A DNA stretch of 64,000 nt from JBGAJN01 sp044224905 (GTDB taxonomy: Bacteria; Verrucomicrobiota; Verrucomicrobiia; Limisphaerales; JBGAJN01), in the NCBI GenBank assembly GCA_044224905.1, contig JBGAJN010000001.1, positions 124,001 through 188,000 of the forward strand. Reading direction: 5' to 3'. The position numbers were made by a program, and so were the translations under genes. Below, piece by piece: positions 33,481 to 42,746 of this stretch (the first letter of the stretch is position 1; every line of letters starts with the position of its first letter). A model generated the notes under the pieces. That model searched no databases, was not told where the DNA came from, and worked only from the letters and a program-made list of their open reading frames with translations.

Positions 33481-34386
33481 CTAAACCGTCGCCTCGCGGA
33501 CGCGTTCCAAAATCACGTCGGGCAGATGGGACTCATTGCCGATGCTCGAGGAATACCAAACGCGTTTCCCATGGCGCTCGGTCGGATTCGGCCAGGTCGG
33601 CTGACCAGCCCGCAAACGCGCGCGCACGTCGGCTTCGGTTTCACCCAGCATCATCGGAATATCTTCGAAGCTGTGGAGTCCATCGCTGATAAAGAACGGT
33701 ACCATGACGACGTTGTCCGTGCGCGCGAGGCGATAGCAGTCCGCGATGCGAGGCTCTTCTTCCATGAACACCGCGTGAACGTCCGCAAAGATCTTTTGCG
33801 GCCGGATCAATTCGACCTGACGTTCAATCGCCTTCCGGGAGTTCTCGTTGTTACCGGTGCCATGACCAGCGATGAACAACGTCGTGTCCACAGCCGACGG
33901 GGGATTTGTTCCTCCGGGAAATTTTTCCACAACTTCGCGCGCGCGGGCGAGAATGACGTTGGTCATGCTGGAATGGGTGCCCACCGGCCCGCAGTAGTGC
34001 AACGTTTGGCCGCCGCGCTTTTGAACTCGCGGAAAATTGGGCTCATCATTTCGACACATTCCAAGTTCACGCGGGATAACTTGCTCGGTAAAATAGCCCT
34101 CGCTGATAAACAGCGGCACGATGAACACGCGCGGGGCGAATACGCCGCGCAAGACTCCGGCAATGTTCGGCTCCTGTTTCCAAAAGCCCTCAACCACCTG
34201 CGCGAAGATGCCGCGACGTCGTAGCGCGTCCGCATGCTGGTAGGTCGGCGCGGCGGAATCGGCATTAAGCGTCGAGCCGTGGCCTATCAGCACCAAAGCG
34301 GCATCAGAGTATTCGTGTGCAAGCACCCGGAGAGGGTTAGCGCATCGAACGCCCGGGCGCAAGCCGGCGGAAACCTTACTAAGCAT
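33481..34386 (-). CDS. sirohydrochlorin chelatase, CbiX-type (two domains)
   Basis: 301 residues from ATG 34386; the longer TTG start is not favoured. Two similar halves start with ALVLIGHGSTLNADSA and LFIAGHGTGNNENS, each followed by FIVPLFIS/VMVPFFIS, as in long CbiX/SirB proteins that insert Co2+ or Fe2+ into sirohydrochlorin. Metal choice cannot be told, and no cobalamin or siroheme genes are near. Lies 66 bp upstream of tyrA on the same strand. Confidence 0.85.
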   Translation of the reverse strand: MLSKVSAGLRPGVRCANPLRVLAHEYSDAALVLIGHGSTLNADSAAPTYQHADALRRRGIFAQVVEGFWKQEPNIAGVLRGVFAPRVFIVPLFISEGYFTEQVIPRELGMCRNDEPNFPRVQKRGGQTLHYCGPVGTHSSMTNVILARAREVVEKFPGGTNPPSAVDTTLFIAGHGTGNNENSRKAIERQVELIRPQKIFADVHAVFMEEEPRIADCYRLARTDNVVMVPFFISDGLHSFEDIPMMLGETEADVRARLRAGQPTWPNPTERHGKRVWYSSSIGNESHLPDVILERVREATV

Positions 34387-34763
34387 CCTGTTTTTCCCAC
34401 TGCGGTTCAAATACTTACAAACCAAAAGCAAAACACAGGGAAGAATTCCATACCGCTGTAACCACCCAGCAGATCGGTCCGTCTGTGCTCGTAACCCATG
34501 AAAACGGGAATATCGAACAAAGTGCAGGCAAAAGCGTCACATTCAGGTGCGCAAACTGACAGCTGTTCGTCCATTGACACTGATGGGGTGCGTTTTTTGA
34601 TTGTCTTTCCAACAACAACACGGCACAACCACACCCCGCAATCTGTGACTCTCGATAACACGAACAACTCAAGGCTGGTTGTCCCCTGTATCCCTTGAAT
34701 TTTTAGAATTTGCGTCCACGTCGGACGCAACAAACAAAACACATACAACAAACCAACAAATCC
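34387..34763. other. 377-bp gene-free divergent region
   Basis: Between the CbiX gene and the small Lys-rich protein. No coding frame is convincing. TGCGTCC/GGACGCA (34711-34717/34723-34729) forms a short inverted repeat near the end, after a possible -10 TAGAAT (34704-34709). The last 35 bases before the start codon are A/C-rich and unstructured, probably a leader. Confidence 0.5.
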
Positions 34764-34991
34764 ATGAAGAAGTTATTCCTCGCTATGATCGTCGCGGTTT
34801 GCGCGCTGTCGATGACGGCCACCGCTGCTGAAAAGAAAAAGGGCGGCCTGTCCCCCGAACAAAAAGAGTTCGCTGAAAAGAAGGGCCTCTTGAAGGACGG
34901 CAAGCTCGATAAGGAAGCTGTCGCCAAGCTCAGCCCTGAAGACAAGGCTGCTTTCGACAAGCTGTTCCCGCACGGCAAGAAGAAGAAATAG
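34764..34991 (+). CDS. small secreted Lys-rich protein, unknown
   Basis: 75 residues from ATG 34764. Signal peptide MKKLFLAMIVAVCALSMTATA with Ala-x-Ala cleavage, then a mature part of about 50 residues, roughly 30 percent Lys, with KKKGGLSPEQKEFAEKKG and ending HGKKKK. Two related segments (LSPEQKEF and LSPEDKAAF) suggest helical repeats. There is no Shine-Dalgarno, but an A/C-rich leader precedes it and a very strong terminator follows, as for abundant monocistronic messages. Function unknown. Confidence 0.8.
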   Translation: MKKLFLAMIVAVCALSMTATAAEKKKGGLSPEQKEFAEKKGLLKDGKLDKEAVAKLSPEDKAAFDKLFPHGKKKK

Positions 34992-35021
34992 TCGAGCGTC
35001 GGATTAATTCCGAACACTCTC

Positions 35022-35057
35022 AACGCTCCACCACCGCAAGGTGGTGGAGCGTTTTGC
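35022..35057 (+). terminator. intrinsic terminator after the small Lys-rich gene
   Basis: A perfect 14-bp stem AACGCTCCACCACC / GGTGGTGGAGCGTT with a GCAA tetraloop (35036-35039), then TTTTGCCTT. Confidence 0.9.
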
Positions 35058-35221
35058 CTTCTCGCTGCACACGCAACACTCTCTGAAGCGTTTCATCTCG
35101 AGGTCGCCTTCAGCCCGTAGTCAGGAAAAGCCCCTGCCTCAGGAACGCCCGCTCGATAAAAGAATTTGATTCAAATAACCCTTTGAGCTTTGGCGTCCGT
35201 TTTGATCTAACAATCCACACC

Positions 35222-38200
35222 ATGATTCGCGTTATCTACCTTCTCACCGTTGTCACCCTGCTGCGCATCTCCACCGCCGACGCCGCGACACCCGAGTGGC
35301 TCTGGTTCCAGAAAACCTCCGGCACCGACATTCGTTACTTCCGCAAGACGTTCACGGTTGAAGGCCGTGTCTCCGCGGCAGAGCTCGTCGCCACAGCCGA
35401 TGACAAATTGGAAGTCTTCCTCAACGGTGAGCGCGTGTTGCAGAACAGCGCGTGGCAAAGTCCCGCCAAAGCCGATCTCGCGACGAAACTTGTCGGCGGT
35501 CTGAACGTGCTCGCCGTTCGCGCGGAGAATCGTGGCAGCAGCGCGGCTGGAGCGCTGGCTCAACTGGAGATCACCTCGAACAAAGGCAAGACTACCATTG
35601 TCACGGACACCTCGTGGAAAGCCTCCGCCAAGGAAGAAGCCGGTTGGAACAAAACCGCTTTTGCTGATTCTGCGTGGGCAGTGCCACAGTCGCTCGGAAA
35701 GCTCGGGACCTCGCCGTGGGGCAATGTGCTTGCCGCGAACAAAGAATCTGGCTCTTCGAAGTCCGCCAAGGGTTCAAAGTCTGGCAAGCCTTCCCTCGCT
35801 GCCGCGAAGCGCGAAGCCACACCCGCCGAAGCGCTCTACACCTTGCCCGGTTTCAAGGTTGAGCTGATTCATTCGTCCGAAGGTGAAGAAGGTTCGTGGG
35901 TCGCGATGGTAAAGGACAACAAAGGTCGCCTCATCCTCAGCCCGCAACATGGCAAAGGCGGCGAGAGTGCTGGCGGTTTGCTGCGCCTCACGATCGGCGC
36001 GGACGGAAAAGTCGCGAAGCGCGAATTCATTGCGAAGCCGCTCTACGATGCTCAGGGGCTGGCTTTCGCGAATAACACGATTTACGCCGTCGTGAACAAA
36101 TACTCCACGAGCTTCAAAAGCGGCCTCTACCGCATTCGCGACACGAGCGGCAATGACAAGTTCGAGGACATTCAGTTGCTGAAAGAAATTCCCGGTGGCG
36201 GCGAACACGGGCCACACGCGGTCGTCGTTGGTCCGGACGGAATGCTCTACGTCATGGCCGGCAATCACACCAAGCTCATCGAAGGCATCGACCCGAACTC
36301 GCCGCATAAGAATTATCAAGAGGATCACGTGCTTCCGCGTCAGTGGGACGCCAACGGTCACGCTGCTGGAATTCTCGCGCCGGGTGGCCACATTTACCGC
36401 GTCGATCCCGAAGGCAAGAAGTGGGAGCTGTATGTCGCGGGTTTCCGCAACCAATACGACTTTTCGTTCAACGCCGACGGCGAAATCTTTGTTTACGATT
36501 CCGACATGGAATGGGAATGGGGCACGCACTGGTATCGTCCTACGCGTGTGTATCATTGTCCGAGTGCCGCGGACGTTGGTTGGCGTTCTGGCTCGGCCAA
36601 GTGGCCCAGCTATTATCCAGACGCCACGCCGCCGATTCTTGATGTGGGTGTAGGCTGCCCCACGGGCACCGCGTTTGGTTACGGCGCAAAGTTCCCCGCG
36701 AAATACCAACGGGCCTATTACATTCTCGATTGGACCTACGGACGCGTCATCGCGGTTCATCTCACGCCCAACGGCGCGACCTACAGTGCCACGATGGAAA
36801 ACTTCGTCTGCCCGCTCGGGCTCGCGAAGCCGGGTGAAGAAAAGAAACCACTGAACGTCACCGACCTCGAAATCGGCAACGACGGCGCGATGTATTTCAC
36901 GGTCGGCGGCCGCGGAGTTCAGTCCGGTTTGTATCGCGTGACCTACAACGGTGCGGAAAACACTTCGCCCGCTACCCTCACTGACACGGCCGGTGCCGAC
37001 GCGCGGAAGCTTCGCCATCAGCTTGAAGCCTTCCACGGCAAACAGGACCCGAAAGCCGTCGACTTCGCCTGGCCTCATTTGAACAGCGAGGACCGCGCGA
37101 TCCGTTACGCCGCACGCATCGCCATCGAGAGCCAACCGCTCGCGCAATGGGAATTTCGTGCGCTGGCCGAAAAGGAAGTCAACGCCGGGCTCACCGCGTT
37201 GCTCGCCCTCGCACGAGTTGGCGGCAAGGATGTTCAGGACGAATGCTTGAAAGCGCTCGCTAAGTGGCCTCTTGCGACTTTGAGCGAGGACAAACAATTG
37301 GACAAACTCCGCGTCATCGAAGTCAGCTTCGCCCGCAACGGCAAGCCTTCGCCGGAAGTTGCGCAGATGGGCATCGAGAAGCTCAGCGCGTTCTATCCCG
37401 CGAAAAGTTACAACTTGAACCGTGAGCTGGTGCAGCTGCTCGTGTTCCTCGAAGCGCCGGGCGTTGTTGAAAAAACGCTCACTTTGCTGGACGCGGCACC
37501 GACGCAGGAGCAGCAGTTCGCCTATCTGTTCCATCTCCGCACGCTCGCAACCGGCTGGACCGCGGCGCAGCGCCAACACTACTTCACGGCGTTGAACAGT
37601 TACCCGAACCCTTCGGCCAAGCACGAGGTGTTGACCGTGAAGTGGTTTACCGATGCGGGCCGCGACTACTCCGACGGCAACAGCTTCCGCAAGCAACTCG
37701 ACAAAGTTCGCGACGACGCGATTGCGACACTGACTGACAGCGAAAAGACTCAACTCGCCAGCTTGATCTCCGTGCGCGCATCGGACGCTCCCGCCAAGAG
37801 CAAAACCGCATTGCCGCAGCCCAAGACACGCGCCTTCGTGAAGGAGTGGAAGATGGCCGACTTCGCCGCCGACTTCGACAAGACCAAGAAGGGCCGCAAC
37901 TACAACGCCGGTCGTCAGGCCTTCGTCGATGCGCAATGCGTCGCGTGTCACAAGATCGGCAACGACGGCGGCGGCGTAGGCCCCGAGCTCACCGCGATCG
38001 CCGCGCGTTTCAGCTCGCGCGATATTTTGGAATCGATCCTCGAACCATCGAAGGTCGTCTCCGAGCAGTTCAAGAACACCACCGTCGTGCTCAACAACGG
38101 TGACGACGTCACCGGCCGGCTCGTAGACGAAACGGCCGACAAGATCGTGCTGCAACCGAATCAACTCCTCCCGCAAAAGGTCGAGGCGAAGAAATCTGAC

Positions 38201-38362
38201 ATCAAGACGCGCAAGCTCTCCGATCTCTCGCCAATGCCCGAAGGTCTCGTCAGCGTCCTCTCCAAGGACGATCTGCTGGATCTCGTCGCATTCCTTGAAG
38301 CGGGCGGCCGCCGTGACGGGCGCGCCTTCGCGGATGGAGACAAGAAAGCGGCTAAGCGCTGA
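35222..38362 (+). CDS. PVC-type membrane-bound dehydrogenase with cytochrome-like heme domain
   Basis: 1046 residues from ATG 35222; the TTG start upstream is not used. Signal peptide 1-21. About 25-170 is a beta-sandwich (FRKTFTVEG...NGERVL), then a Ser/Lys-rich linker. About 210-580 is a beta-propeller (GGGEHGPHAVVVGPDG; RNQYDFSFNADGE), as in PVC-type dehydrogenase N-terminal domains (TIGR02604 class). A HEAT-like helical part follows. The C-terminus has heme motif CVACH (906-910) and continues through the region typical of the TIGR02603 domain. It is probably periplasmic and passes electrons from an unknown, perhaps sugar, substrate to a cytochrome chain. Confidence 0.88.
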   Translation: MIRVIYLLTVVTLLRISTADAATPEWLWFQKTSGTDIRYFRKTFTVEGRVSAAELVATADDKLEVFLNGERVLQNSAWQSPAKADLATKLVGGLNVLAVRAENRGSSAAGALAQLEITSNKGKTTIVTDTSWKASAKEEAGWNKTAFADSAWAVPQSLGKLGTSPWGNVLAANKESGSSKSAKGSKSGKPSLAAAKREATPAEALYTLPGFKVELIHSSEGEEGSWVAMVKDNKGRLILSPQHGKGGESAGGLLRLTIGADGKVAKREFIAKPLYDAQGLAFANNTIYAVVNKYSTSFKSGLYRIRDTSGNDKFEDIQLLKEIPGGGEHGPHAVVVGPDGMLYVMAGNHTKLIEGIDPNSPHKNYQEDHVLPRQWDANGHAAGILAPGGHIYRVDPEGKKWELYVAGFRNQYDFSFNADGEIFVYDSDMEWEWGTHWYRPTRVYHCPSAADVGWRSGSAKWPSYYPDATPPILDVGVGCPTGTAFGYGAKFPAKYQRAYYILDWTYGRVIAVHLTPNGATYSATMENFVCPLGLAKPGEEKKPLNVTDLEIGNDGAMYFTVGGRGVQSGLYRVTYNGAENTSPATLTDTAGADARKLRHQLEAFHGKQDPKAVDFAWPHLNSEDRAIRYAARIAIESQPLAQWEFRALAEKEVNAGLTALLALARVGGKDVQDECLKALAKWPLATLSEDKQLDKLRVIEVSFARNGKPSPEVAQMGIEKLSAFYPAKSYNLNRELVQLLVFLEAPGVVEKTLTLLDAAPTQEQQFAYLFHLRTLATGWTAAQRQHYFTALNSYPNPSAKHEVLTVKWFTDAGRDYSDGNSFRKQLDKVRDDAIATLTDSEKTQLASLISVRASDAPAKSKTALPQPKTRAFVKEWKMADFAADFDKTKKGRNYNAGRQAFVDAQCVACHKIGNDGGGVGPELTAIAARFSSRDILESILEPSKVVSEQFKNTTVVLNNGDDVTGRLVDETADKIVLQPNQLLPQKVEAKKSDIKTRKLSDLSPMPEGLVSVLSKDDLLDLVAFLEAGGRRDGRAFADGDKKAAKR

Positions 38363-38407
38363 TCGAACGGCGACACTGGTGTCGCTTTCCTCATTTTCAA
38401 CGAACAC

Positions 38408-38437
38408 AGGCGGCGACGTTTAGTCGCCGCCTTTTTG
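38408..38437 (+). terminator. intrinsic terminator between the two heme dehydrogenases
   Basis: AGGCGGCGAC (38408-38417) pairs with GTCGCCGCCT (38423-38432), then TTTTT. A second short hairpin (GCGACACTGGTGTCGC, about 38370-38385) precedes it. The two paralogous genes are thus probably separate transcripts. Confidence 0.85.
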
Positions 38438-38485
38438 CTCACGCCTTGCCGCGACGCGCTGGAGTTGGTTTGATGCCGCGAAGTC

Positions 38486-41002
38486 ATGCGCCCGCTGTTG
38501 AAATTCCTCGCCCTGATCGTTGCGACATTTTGCGCTGCTAAGTTGTTCGCGCAGTCTCCAAAAAACTCCGCGACTCCGCCGCGCGATATTCAGGCACCGC
38601 CCGGATTCAAAGTAGAACTCCTCCATTCCGCTTTGCCCGACGAAGGTTCGTGGGTCTGCATGACCGTGGATGACAAGGGGCGCTTCATCATCGCGCCGCA
38701 GAATTTGAACTTGCCCGAAGAAGGTTCGCTCTGGCGCGTCACGCTCGGCACGAATGGCCTCGTGCAAAAGTTCGAGCGCGTGCCGCTGCCGATCTACGAA
38801 GCGCAAGGCTTGCTCTACACCAACGGCGCGCTCTACGTCGTGGTGAATAAATACAAGGGCCAGTTCGACAGTGGCCTCTACCGGCTCACGGACACCGACG
38901 GCGACGACCAACTCGACAAGATCGAGCTGTTGAAAAAGATCGATGGCTCCGGCGAACACGGCCCGCACGCCGTCGTGGCAGGACCGGACAAGCAGCTCTA
39001 CATCGTGTGCGGCAACGACACGCGTTTGCCCAAAGGCATCGCCGCCGATTCACCGCACAAGAATTTCGCCGACGATCAATTGCTCCCGCAACAAACCTGG
39101 CCCGCGAACTACACATGGGCGAACAGCTGGCCACCCGGCAGCTTCGTCGTGCGCACGGATCTCGATGGCAAAAACTGGACGTTGCTCTGCGCCGGTTTGC
39201 GCAACGCTTACGATGTCGCCTTCAATCGCGAGGGCGAAATGTTCACGTTTGACAGCGACATGGATTGGGATGAAGGCGCGCCGTGGTATCGCCCGACGCG
39301 CATTAGTCATTTGGTCTCGGGCGGCGAATACGGCTGGCGGCGTGGCACCGGCAAGTGGCCCGACTATTATCCCGACAGCCTCCACAGCACGCTCGACATC
39401 GGACGCAGCTCGCCCACCGGTGTGAAGTTCGGCACGGGCGCGACGAACTTTCCGCCGCGTTTCCGTCGGCAAATGTTCATGTGCGATTGGGCTTTCGGCA
39501 CGATCTACGCCGCGACGTTCACGCCGAGCGGGGCCAGTTACAAAGCGATCGCCGAACCATTTCTCACGGGTCGTCCGCTCAACGTCACCGATCTCGAATT
39601 CGGCGCGGATGGCGGGATGTATTTCATCACCGGCGGGCGCGGCACGGCCTCGGGACTTTATCGCGTGACATACCAACAACCGATGACACGCGACCCGATC
39701 GATTGGAGCCTCGAGTTTCAACAAGGCGTGAAGGCGCGCAAACTTCGCCACGAACTCGAAACCTCCCACGGAAAGCACGATGCAAAAGCCGTCGACGTCG
39801 CGTGGCCACATCTCGATAGCGATGATCGCTCCCTGCGTTACGCCGCGCGCATCGCAATCGAGTGGCAGGACGTTTCGCTCTGGCAACGCCGTGCTCTCGA
39901 CGAAACGCACCCCACGGCTTCGATCCACGCGCTACTCGCGCTCGCCCGTTGTGGTGGCAAAGAAACTCAAGAGGGGCTCCTTCAGGCGCTCGGTCGATTG
40001 AAAGGAGCCGAACTAGACGAGGAGCAAACGCTCGATGCTCTGCGCGTGCTGAGCCTTTCATTCATCCGCCAAGGCAAGCCCAATGCCGATGGCTGCACCC
40101 GCATCGCGGCGTATTTGGATTCGCTGTATCCGACGAAGAGTGTTCGCGTGAATCGTGAGCTGTGCCAGTTGCTCGTCTACCTTGAAGCGCCGGGTGTCGT
40201 GGCGAAAAGCCTCGCGCTGCTCGCGGAGGCGCCCACGCAGGAGGAGCAGTTGCAATACGCGTTCCCGTTGCGGCTCATGCGCACGGGCTGGACGCCGGAG
40301 TTGCGCGAAAAATATTTCCGCTGGTTCCCGCAAACCGCGGCGAACTACAAGGGCAGCAGCAAGGTGCTCATCTTCCTCGCCGACACGCGACGCGATGCGA
40401 TCACGACGTTGAGCGATGCGGAGAAGGCATCCCTGAAAACTATACTCGACGAAAAGCTGACGCCGGCGGCGCCGAGCGTGACGTTGAAGGCGCGACCGTT
40501 CGTGAAGGAATGGAAGATGGACGATCTGCTCCCGTCATTGGACGAGGTCGGACGCGATCGATCCTTCGAACGCGGGCGAGAAATGTTCACCGCGGCGCAG
40601 TGCATCCTCTGCCATCGGTTCAGCAATCAGGGCGGCGCGATCGGCCCCGATCTCAGCTCCGTCGGGAGCCGCTTCAATCGCTACGACATTCTCGAAACCA
40701 TGCTGCTGCCGTCGAAGGTCGTCTCAGATCAATTCCAGAACATGGTGTTCGTGAAGCAGGACGGCGACGACGTGACCGGCCGCGTGGTCGAGGAAAACGA
40801 CGAGCGCGTCGTGATCCTCACGAACCCGCTTGCCGATACCCGCGTCACCGTGTCGAAGAGCGAGATCAAAGAGAAGCGCGTCTCGACGTTGTCACCGATG
40901 CCGGAAGGATTGCTTAACGCTCTGACGCGTGACGAGATTCTCGATCTCATTGCGTATCTGGAGTCCGGTGGAAACGCGAATTACGCAGCGTTCAAGAAAT
41001 AG
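38486..41002 (+). CDS. PVC-type membrane-bound dehydrogenase with cytochrome-like heme domain (paralogue)
   Basis: 838 residues. Signal peptide about 1-21 (MRPLLKFLALIVATFCAAKLF), then directly the beta-propeller without the N-terminal sandwich of its neighbour. GSGEHGPHAVVAGPDK and RNAYDVAFNREGEMFTFD align with that protein, as does the middle helical part. Heme motif CILCH lies at 706-710, followed by FSNQGGAIGPDLSSVG. The pair arose by duplication and then differed in the N-terminal domain, perhaps giving different substrates. ATG start. Confidence 0.88.
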   Translation: MRPLLKFLALIVATFCAAKLFAQSPKNSATPPRDIQAPPGFKVELLHSALPDEGSWVCMTVDDKGRFIIAPQNLNLPEEGSLWRVTLGTNGLVQKFERVPLPIYEAQGLLYTNGALYVVVNKYKGQFDSGLYRLTDTDGDDQLDKIELLKKIDGSGEHGPHAVVAGPDKQLYIVCGNDTRLPKGIAADSPHKNFADDQLLPQQTWPANYTWANSWPPGSFVVRTDLDGKNWTLLCAGLRNAYDVAFNREGEMFTFDSDMDWDEGAPWYRPTRISHLVSGGEYGWRRGTGKWPDYYPDSLHSTLDIGRSSPTGVKFGTGATNFPPRFRRQMFMCDWAFGTIYAATFTPSGASYKAIAEPFLTGRPLNVTDLEFGADGGMYFITGGRGTASGLYRVTYQQPMTRDPIDWSLEFQQGVKARKLRHELETSHGKHDAKAVDVAWPHLDSDDRSLRYAARIAIEWQDVSLWQRRALDETHPTASIHALLALARCGGKETQEGLLQALGRLKGAELDEEQTLDALRVLSLSFIRQGKPNADGCTRIAAYLDSLYPTKSVRVNRELCQLLVYLEAPGVVAKSLALLAEAPTQEEQLQYAFPLRLMRTGWTPELREKYFRWFPQTAANYKGSSKVLIFLADTRRDAITTLSDAEKASLKTILDEKLTPAAPSVTLKARPFVKEWKMDDLLPSLDEVGRDRSFERGREMFTAAQCILCHRFSNQGGAIGPDLSSVGSRFNRYDILETMLLPSKVVSDQFQNMVFVKQDGDDVTGRVVEENDERVVILTNPLADTRVTVSKSEIKEKRVSTLSPMPEGLLNALTRDEILDLIAYLESGGNANYAAFKK

Positions 41003-41061
41003 GAACGCAGGCTTTCCACTCGAATCGCACTCGCCTACGCTGCGGACAATTCACCAATCGC

Positions 41062-42603
41062 ATGAAGCGCATCACCCTCCTTTTCCTCGCCTTTGTCGCG
41101 TCGCTGGCTCACGCCGCGGACGCCAAGCGCCCGAACATTCTCTTCATCTACACCGACGATCATTCGTATCGCACGATCTCTTGCTACGAAGGCGCGGAAC
41201 CGTGGGCGAAGACGCCGAACATGGACCGGCTCGCGTCTCGCGGCGTCCGTTTCACCCACGCTTACATCGGCACGTGGTGCATGCCTTCGCGCGCAACGAT
41301 GCTCACGGGCTTGCATCAGTTCGGCGTGCAGACGATGCGCATGGAAGGGAAATATCCCGGCTGCGAATACGATCCGGCGAAGTGCAAATTTTGGCCCGCC
41401 GAGTTTCGCAAGCAGGGCTATCAGACCGCGCAAATTGGCAAGTGGCACACGGGAACCGACACGGGCTTCGGCCGCGACTGGGATTATCAAATCGTGTGGA
41501 ACCGTCCGAAGTTCACCGAGAACGCGGGTAATTATTACTACAACCAGTTGCTTTGTTTCAACGGCGGTGAACCACAGCTCACGAAGGGTTACTCAACAGA
41601 CAACTATACCAAGTGGGCTGTTGACTACATCAAAGGTGAAAATCGTGATGCAGCGAAACCTTGGTATCTCTGGCTCTGCTATGGCGGTGTGCATTCGCCC
41701 TACACGCCTGCTGACCGGCATATGAATGACTACGCTGGTGCGAAGGTTCCCACGCCCGCGGACATCTACCCACCGCGCCCCGGAAAGCCTGATTACATGC
41801 AGAAGATCAACACGTGGGCGCCGGGCCCGAACGGCGAACCGGTCCTGCGCAAGAGCGCCAAAGGCCAGGAAGTCGGCGATGACGAAAAGGCCGGGCAAGG
41901 TCGCACGCTCAGCGATTGGGTCCGTCAATACAATCAAGCCGTGCGTTCGCTCGACGAAGGCATTGGCAAAGTGATCGCCGCACTCGAGGAATCGGGCCAG
42001 TTGAAAAAAACGCTCGTCATCTTCACCTCGGATCAAGGTTTCGCGTGGGGCCAGCACGGGTTCCGTCACAAGCTCGCGCCGTACGATGCGAACATTCGTT
42101 CGCCGCTTGTCATCTCAATGCCGGGCACAATTCCCGAGGGGAAGGTCTGTCGCGCGCCTGTCGGTGGCGTGGACTTGGTGCCGACGATTCACAGTTTTGC
42201 CGGTCTTAAGCAGCCGTGGGCAATGCACGGGCACGATCTCTCGCCGTTACTGAAGAATCCGGACAGCAAATGGCCGCACGCGACGATGCTGCCCTTCACG
42301 GGCGATTTCTTTGGCGCGGACACCGATCACGTGCCAACGGACAAGCATCTCTATCATAACGGCGTCGCGTGGTATGTGCTACTGACCGAGGGCCGCTTCA
42401 AATACGTGCGCACGCTCGTGGCGAACGAAATCGAAGAACTCTACGATCTCCAGGCTGATCCTGAAGAACTCACCAACCTCGCGCTTAAGCCCGAACACGC
42501 GGCGACGTTGAAGAAATTCCATGACGCGACGGTGGCGGAACTGAAGCGCACCCACGCCGGAATGGTGGACCATCTTCCGCCGGTGCGGACGGCTTCACGC
42601 TAA
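41062..42603 (+). CDS. secreted sulfatase (formylglycine-dependent)
   Basis: 513 residues with signal peptide about 1-18. Alkaline-phosphatase-fold sulfatase: PNILFIYTDDHS with metal ligands Asp32 and Asp33, catalytic Cys73 in TWCMPSRATMLTG (CxPSR, converted to formylglycine by a maturase not seen here), and GKWHTGTDT. Removes sulfate esters, most likely from polysaccharides in the periplasm or outside. Follows the heme dehydrogenases by 59 bp on the same strand, supporting a shared role in sulfated glycan use. ATG start. Confidence 0.92.
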   Translation: MKRITLLFLAFVASLAHAADAKRPNILFIYTDDHSYRTISCYEGAEPWAKTPNMDRLASRGVRFTHAYIGTWCMPSRATMLTGLHQFGVQTMRMEGKYPGCEYDPAKCKFWPAEFRKQGYQTAQIGKWHTGTDTGFGRDWDYQIVWNRPKFTENAGNYYYNQLLCFNGGEPQLTKGYSTDNYTKWAVDYIKGENRDAAKPWYLWLCYGGVHSPYTPADRHMNDYAGAKVPTPADIYPPRPGKPDYMQKINTWAPGPNGEPVLRKSAKGQEVGDDEKAGQGRTLSDWVRQYNQAVRSLDEGIGKVIAALEESGQLKKTLVIFTSDQGFAWGQHGFRHKLAPYDANIRSPLVISMPGTIPEGKVCRAPVGGVDLVPTIHSFAGLKQPWAMHGHDLSPLLKNPDSKWPHATMLPFTGDFFGADTDHVPTDKHLYHNGVAWYVLLTEGRFKYVRTLVANEIEELYDLQADPEELTNLALKPEHAATLKKFHDATVAELKRTHAGMVDHLPPVRTASR

Positions 42604-42746
42604 GAAAGTCCCTGTTGGCTTCGCCGCAAAAGCGGCGCGCGGGAAGTGAGGAATCGTTGTCCGATTCGGAATTGCGTGGCAATTTTCGGCGCCCGTGTGA
42701 CAACTCACGGCTTGCTGCACGTCGGGTTAGCGCGCCAAATCACTGC

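Noticed and set aside
34574..34600. TTGACA (34574-34579) as -35 of the Lys-rich gene
   Set aside because: No acceptable -10 at 16-18 bp; TAGAAT at 34704 is nearer but its -35 partner is weak, so no promoter was annotated.
35774..38407. Long open frame antisense to the first heme dehydrogenase (877 codons)
   Set aside because: The plus strand carries a complete family match with signal peptide and CVACH; the antisense product has none.
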